8,104 bases of DNA from Acidimicrobiia bacterium (lineage in GTDB: Bacteria; Actinomycetota; Acidimicrobiia; Spongiisociales; SHLN01): NCBI GenBank assembly GCA_030623545.1, contig JAUXLW010000048.1:1-8104 (forward strand), written 5' to 3'. The notes under the pieces were generated by a model, which was not told the origin of the DNA, made no database searches, and worked only from the letters and a program-made list of their open reading frames with translations. Numbering within the stretch: position 1 is the stretch's first letter; each line of letters begins with the position of its first letter. This document shows, one piece after another, positions 5,578 through 8,104 of the stretch. Both the position numbers and the translations under genes were made by a program.

Positions 5578-5615
5578 AAGGCCAGGGCGGATGGGCTGTT
5601 TTCGGGGTCTACCAC

Positions 5616-5621
5616 TAGTCT
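5616..5621 (+). promoter_or_regulatory. Putative -10 element of the MDMPI-BtpA-PPC operon (TAGTCT)
   Basis: TAGTCT fits TANNNT and is followed by 9 nt and the ATG at 5631. It is part of a CACTAG (5613-5618) placed 18 nt before the ATG, exactly as upstream of the LOG gene. No clear -35 element is visible. This would give the three-gene operon a short or absent leader. Confidence 0.45.
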
Positions 5622-5630
5622 GGGCAGGAA

Positions 5631-6371
5631 ATGCGCGAAATCCTGGCAGATCTGGTGGCCGAACAGCAGGGACTCGACCAGTTCCTTCAGACCATCGATT
5701 ATCGCAAATGGTCGACGCCGAGCTTGGCACCGGGCTGGGATGTGCGCGACCAGGTGAGCCACCTTGCGAGCAGCGAAGAACTGGCCTTCCGAGCGATCGA
5801 CGAAGGGAAGTCGGCCCTCGCCGAGACGGCGGACAGATTCCAGACGACTGATGACTTCAACAAACAGGGAGTGGCGGAAGGGCGAGCCATGCGGCCTCAA
5901 CAGGTGATCGAGTGGTGGCGCCAGACAAGAGCCAGGGTGGTGGATCAGCTCAGTCGCATGAATGGCAGCGAGCGAATCCCCTGGGTCGCCGGCGACATGT
6001 CTGCCAAGAGTTTCGCCACCGCCCGCCTGATGGAGACCTGGGCCCACGGCCTCGATATTCATGGAGCAGTCGGAAGTGAATCCGAGGACACGACCCGGTT
6101 GCGCCACGTCGCTTTCCTCGGCTGGAAATCGCTGCCCTGGGCCTTTCAGGTTGCCGGCGAGGAGTATCCGGGCCCTATCCGCATTGAGCTGCGGGCACCC
6201 GAATTTCAAAAGTGGGTCTACGGGCCCGAGGACTCAGACAACGTCATTCGCGGCCGGGCCGGCGACTGGTGCCGGGTCGCTGTGCGCCGGGTCAAGGCTG
6301 CGGACACCTCGCTGGAGGCAGAAGGAGAGATTGCCGAGCAGGCCCTCCGGCTTGCCCGCGCCTACGCATGA
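5631..6371 (+). CDS. DinB/MDMPI-fold metal-binding protein (mycothiol-dependent maleylpyruvate isomerase-like)
   Basis: A 246-residue protein of the family often named TIGR03084 or maleylpyruvate isomerase N-terminal domain. The predicted zinc ligands are His44 (in QVSHLAS), Glu135 and His139 (in METWAHGLDIHGA). Their spacing, a His about 91 residues before an E-x3-H pair, matches my recollection of the mycothiol-dependent maleylpyruvate isomerase metal site. PSLAPGWDVRDQVSHL (30-45) is the typical first block of the fold. Family members are thought to be thiol-cofactor-dependent transferases or isomerases, and mycothiol is the actinobacterial candidate thiol. The individual substrate is unknown; no aromatic-degradation gene nearby supports a true maleylpyruvate isomerase role. 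The C-terminal third (about 180-225) forms a separate beta-rich segment. ATG 5631 is chosen because of the TAGTCT element. It overlaps btpA by 4 bp (ATGA), so the two are likely translationally coupled. Confidence 0.85.
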   Translation: MREILADLVAEQQGLDQFLQTIDYRKWSTPSLAPGWDVRDQVSHLASSEELAFRAIDEGKSALAETADRFQTTDDFNKQGVAEGRAMRPQQVIEWWRQTRARVVDQLSRMNGSERIPWVAGDMSAKSFATARLMETWAHGLDIHGAVGSESEDTTRLRHVAFLGWKSLPWAFQVAGEEYPGPIRIELRAPEFQKWVYGPEDSDNVIRGRAGDWCRVAVRRVKAADTSLEAEGEIAEQALRLARAYA

Positions 6372-7126
6372 ACCGCCTGATAGGAGTCGTTCACCTGCCG
6401 CCGCTTCCCGGGGCACCGCGCTATTCCGGTGACCTTTCGCTGGAAGGTGCCGTCAGAGACGCCGGGGAGTTAGAACACGCTGGTTTCGACTCCCTCATAG
6501 TCGAGAACTTCGGGGACGTGCCGTTCTATCCAGACGACGTCCCGGCCACGACGGTGGCGGCAATGACCCGGGCCGTGCTGGCCATCAAGGAAAAAGTGTC
6601 CATTCCGGTGGGCCTCAACGTCCTCCGCAATGACGGGCTGGCGGCACTCGGAATCGCCGCCACCGTAGGGGCATCATTTATCCGGGTGAACGTCTACACA
6701 GGGACCATGACCACCGACCAGGGCGTCATCAGCGGACGAGCTGCGGAAATCACCCGTCTCCGAGCCCAACTCGGGGCTGAGGTCGCCATCTACGCAGATG
6801 TGCTGGTCAAACATGCGGTTCCACCCCCCGGAGTGACCATGGAGCAGGCCGTCGCCGATGCAGTCGGCCGCGGCCTTGCTGATGCCGTGATCGTGACCGG
6901 AACCGCCACCGGAGTTTCGACCGATCGTGGCATGTTGCGCCGTGCCGCAGCTTCGGCTGGAAGTGCTCCCGTTCTCGTCGGTTCGGGAGCAAACGAGGAG
7001 AACATATCGGGTTTGCTCGAAGTGGCCCAGGGCGTCATCGTGGGCACCTCACTCAAGCTCGACGGCGTTACCACCAACCCGGTGGACCCGGCACGGGCCG
7101 CCGCATTCGTCAAGGCTGCCGGGTGA
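6368..7126 (+). CDS. BtpA/SgcQ-family TIM-barrel protein
   Basis: A 252-residue protein carrying the BtpA family blocks in order: GVVHLPPLPGAP (6-17), LIVENFGDVPFY (43-54), PVGLNVLRND (80-89), IRVNVYTG (105-112), YADVLVKHA (142-150), VTGTATG (176-182), LVGSGANEEN (203-212), GVIVGTSLKLDG (222-233) and NPVDPARA (237-244). The length and motifs indicate a complete TIM-barrel protein. BtpA was named for a role in photosystem I stability in cyanobacteria. Most homologues, including SgcQ, occur in non-photosynthetic bacteria with unknown, probably metabolic functions, and nothing here suggests photosynthesis. ATG 6368 is chosen because the family sequence begins directly at MNRLIGVVHLPP and overlaps the previous stop as ATGA; frames extending back to 6212 add unrelated sequence. 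It is the middle gene of the trio and ends in a GTGA overlap with the PPC gene. Confidence 0.9.
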   Translation: MNRLIGVVHLPPLPGAPRYSGDLSLEGAVRDAGELEHAGFDSLIVENFGDVPFYPDDVPATTVAAMTRAVLAIKEKVSIPVGLNVLRNDGLAALGIAATVGASFIRVNVYTGTMTTDQGVISGRAAEITRLRAQLGAEVAIYADVLVKHAVPPPGVTMEQAVADAVGRGLADAVIVTGTATGVSTDRGMLRRAAASAGSAPVLVGSGANEENISGLLEVAQGVIVGTSLKLDGVTTNPVDPARAAAFVKAAG

Positions 7127-7548
7127 GCCACTACAGCTACCAGACGAAACAAATCCACCTGCTGCGGGTCGAGACCGGGGATGACCTGCTGGGAGCTATT
7201 GAGAGATTTGTCGAATCCCAGGAAATAACCACTGCCTGGTTGTCCTACCTCGGTGCAGTCAAGGGTGCCTCGTTGCGCTACTACGACCAGAGCAAACTCG
7301 AGTATGGAGATTTCCAAATCAGCGAGCCGCTCGAGGTCCTGGTCGGCACCGGCAACGTGTCACTGCTGGACGGTCGCCCCTTCGTCCACACTCACGCTGT
7401 GTTCTCCGACGAAAGCGGAAGAGCTTTTGGCGGTCATGTCAACCACGGGTGCGAGGTGTGGGCACTCGAAGTCAAGATCGAGGAGTACGAGGGAGAATCT
7501 CCCGTGCGCCTTCCCCACGCCGAGACCGGGCTCAATCTGTGGGGTTAG
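7123..7548 (+). CDS. PPC-domain (DUF296) protein
   Basis: A 141-residue single-domain protein matching the PPC/DUF296 fold along its length. The best-conserved block is GRPFVHTHAVFSDESGRAFG followed by GH (84-105), then VWALEVKI (112-119). His89, His91 and His105 are arranged as an H-x-H plus GGH set that could bind a metal, as suggested for bacterial and archaeal members. In plants this domain is attached to AT-hook DNA-binding motifs; here there is no AT-hook. Stand-alone bacterial PPC proteins are trimeric with poorly known function, so DNA binding should not be assumed. It starts with GTG 7123, overlapping the btpA stop as GTGA, with no separate ribosome site, so translation probably depends on btpA. 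Its 3' end overlaps the convergent gene by 17 bp. Confidence 0.88.
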   Translation: MSHYSYQTKQIHLLRVETGDDLLGAIERFVESQEITTAWLSYLGAVKGASLRYYDQSKLEYGDFQISEPLEVLVGTGNVSLLDGRPFVHTHAVFSDESGRAFGGHVNHGCEVWALEVKIEEYEGESPVRLPHAETGLNLWG

Positions 7549-8104
7549 TGTCCCCCACTTCCTTTCTGATGGTGAATCCGGTCTTCACCAGCAGTTGAAT
7601 CAACGCCGCAGCCGGGTTCTTGAACTGGGCAGGGCGCAGGGCCTCCCCGAACTGTTCGAGCTGTCCCACCATCGTGTTGAATATGTGGGTCAGGCTGATG
7701 GTGTTGAGGTTGTTGACCGGACTGCGCCCAAAGGCCACCAGTCGGGTGCGCACGATGGTGCCGCCGTGAGTGGCCTGGCGACAGACAAGGTGCTCTTCCA
7801 GGTCGCGGGCGACTTCGTGGACATCGACCTCGTATAGCCAGGAGACGCGCTGCAGCACCGTGTGCAAGGTGTGGTGATCGGTGAGACCGGGGTTGAACAC
7901 GGCCTCCCCCTGCTTGACCTCCCCGATTATCACGTCGATCGTGTCTTCCTCATGCTCGAGAACCGGGTCTTCCACCAACAAGGCGGGAGAGCCGCCCTTG
8001 CCGTGCGAGTCGGCGATGTAAACCGGGCCCGGGAGCCGCAAGCCGATGATGTCCACATCGGTGATGGTTTGGAACACACCGGGGGATGTCTCCCGCTGTA
8101 CTTC
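7532..8104 (-). CDS. Putative PD-(D/E)XK nuclease-like protein (partial, N-terminus outside window)
   Basis: The frame stays open from the TGA stop (complement of 7532-7534) to the window edge, giving at least 190 residues; the GTG at 8077 is an internal Val, not necessarily a start. The visible part begins EVQRETSPGVFQTITDVDIIGLR. About 45 residues later it reads IDVIIGEVKQGEAVFNPGL. An Asp in a VDIIGLR strand followed by E-x-K in a second strand (GEVKQG) is the classic PD-(D/E)XK arrangement, and the FNPGL continuation recalls uncharacterised nuclease-like proteins. The rest is mixed alpha/beta with LVAFGRS and a C-terminal helix (PAAALIQLLVKTGFTIRKEVG). Nuclease activity is inferred from these motifs only. 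The gene runs tail to tail with the PPC gene, overlapping by 17 bp. It may belong to an operon to the right that I cannot see. Confidence 0.7.
   Translation of the reverse strand, partial: EVQRETSPGVFQTITDVDIIGLRLPGPVYIADSHGKGGSPALLVEDPVLEHEEDTIDVIIGEVKQGEAVFNPGLTDHHTLHTVLQRVSWLYEVDVHEVARDLEEHLVCRQATHGGTIVRTRLVAFGRSPVNNLNTISLTHIFNTMVGQLEQFGEALRPAQFKNPAAALIQLLVKTGFTIRKEVGDTNPTD

Noticed and set aside
6212..6367. N-terminal extension of the BtpA-family protein back to 6212
   Set aside because: The extension is an Arg-rich out-of-frame reading of the MDMPI-fold gene; the family begins at MNRLIGVVHLPP (6368) with an ATGA overlap.
7253..7837. Open frame of 194 residues on the + strand at the right end
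   Set aside because: It crosses the PPC gene and lies antisense to the PD-(D/E)XK-like gene; no motif supports it.

Overview
The window is GC-rich and gene-dense, with short spacers and almost no Shine-Dalgarno sequences. Several genes start a few bases after a TANNNT hexamer, as expected for leaderless or very short-leader mRNAs. Together with a zinc-site protein of the mycothiol-dependent maleylpyruvate isomerase fold, a long-form LOG protein and a PPC/DUF296 protein, this points to a high-GC actinobacterium, perhaps of the Acidimicrobiia type. That placement is an inference; no marker gene in the window settles it.

Layout. Positions 2-34 hold the last ten codons of a + strand gene. It converges on arfB (127-546, -), a ribosome-rescue peptidyl-tRNA hydrolase. 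Between them lie six RGCAATA heptads followed by six TCCTGCT heptads, which can fold into one long imperfect hairpin. Divergent from arfB, with 52 bp between the start codons, is a two-gene operon: a CobT-like protein with an HEXXH motif and a VWA domain (599-2686), overlapping by 8 bp a CobS/MoxR-like AAA+ ATPase (2679-3677). A 156-bp spacer rich in inverted repeats follows, then an unrecognised two-helix membrane protein (3834-4520) and a LOG-family protein (4552-5577). Next comes a tightly coupled trio: a DinB/MDMPI-fold metal-binding protein (5631-6371), a BtpA-family protein (6368-7126) and a PPC-domain protein (7123-7548), joined by 4-bp ATGA and GTGA overlaps. The last gene (7532-8104, -) is cut by the window edge, overlaps the PPC gene tail to tail by 17 bp and looks like a PD-(D/E)XK-type protein.

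Most notable. (1) The CobS-like ATPase keeps the Walker A lysine, the Walker B glutamate, the sensor-1 asparagine and the arginine finger region. However, the Walker A Ser/Thr is Asp (GHMGTGKD) and the Walker B Asp is Ser (INLSEL), so two residues that normally touch around Mg2+ appear exchanged. Its partner joins an HEXXH metallopeptidase-like N-terminus to a CobT-like VWA domain, and no cobaltochelatase or cobalamin gene is visible. This pair is the best candidate for an undescribed system here. (2) Three gene 3' ends run into sense-oriented heptanucleotide arrays of the form RGCANNN. In two of them the first heptad begins on the A of the TAG stop codon.

Genes in one operon are probably co-expressed. 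I see no direct evidence of a functional link between the VWA/AAA+ pair, the LOG gene and the MDMPI-BtpA-PPC trio.
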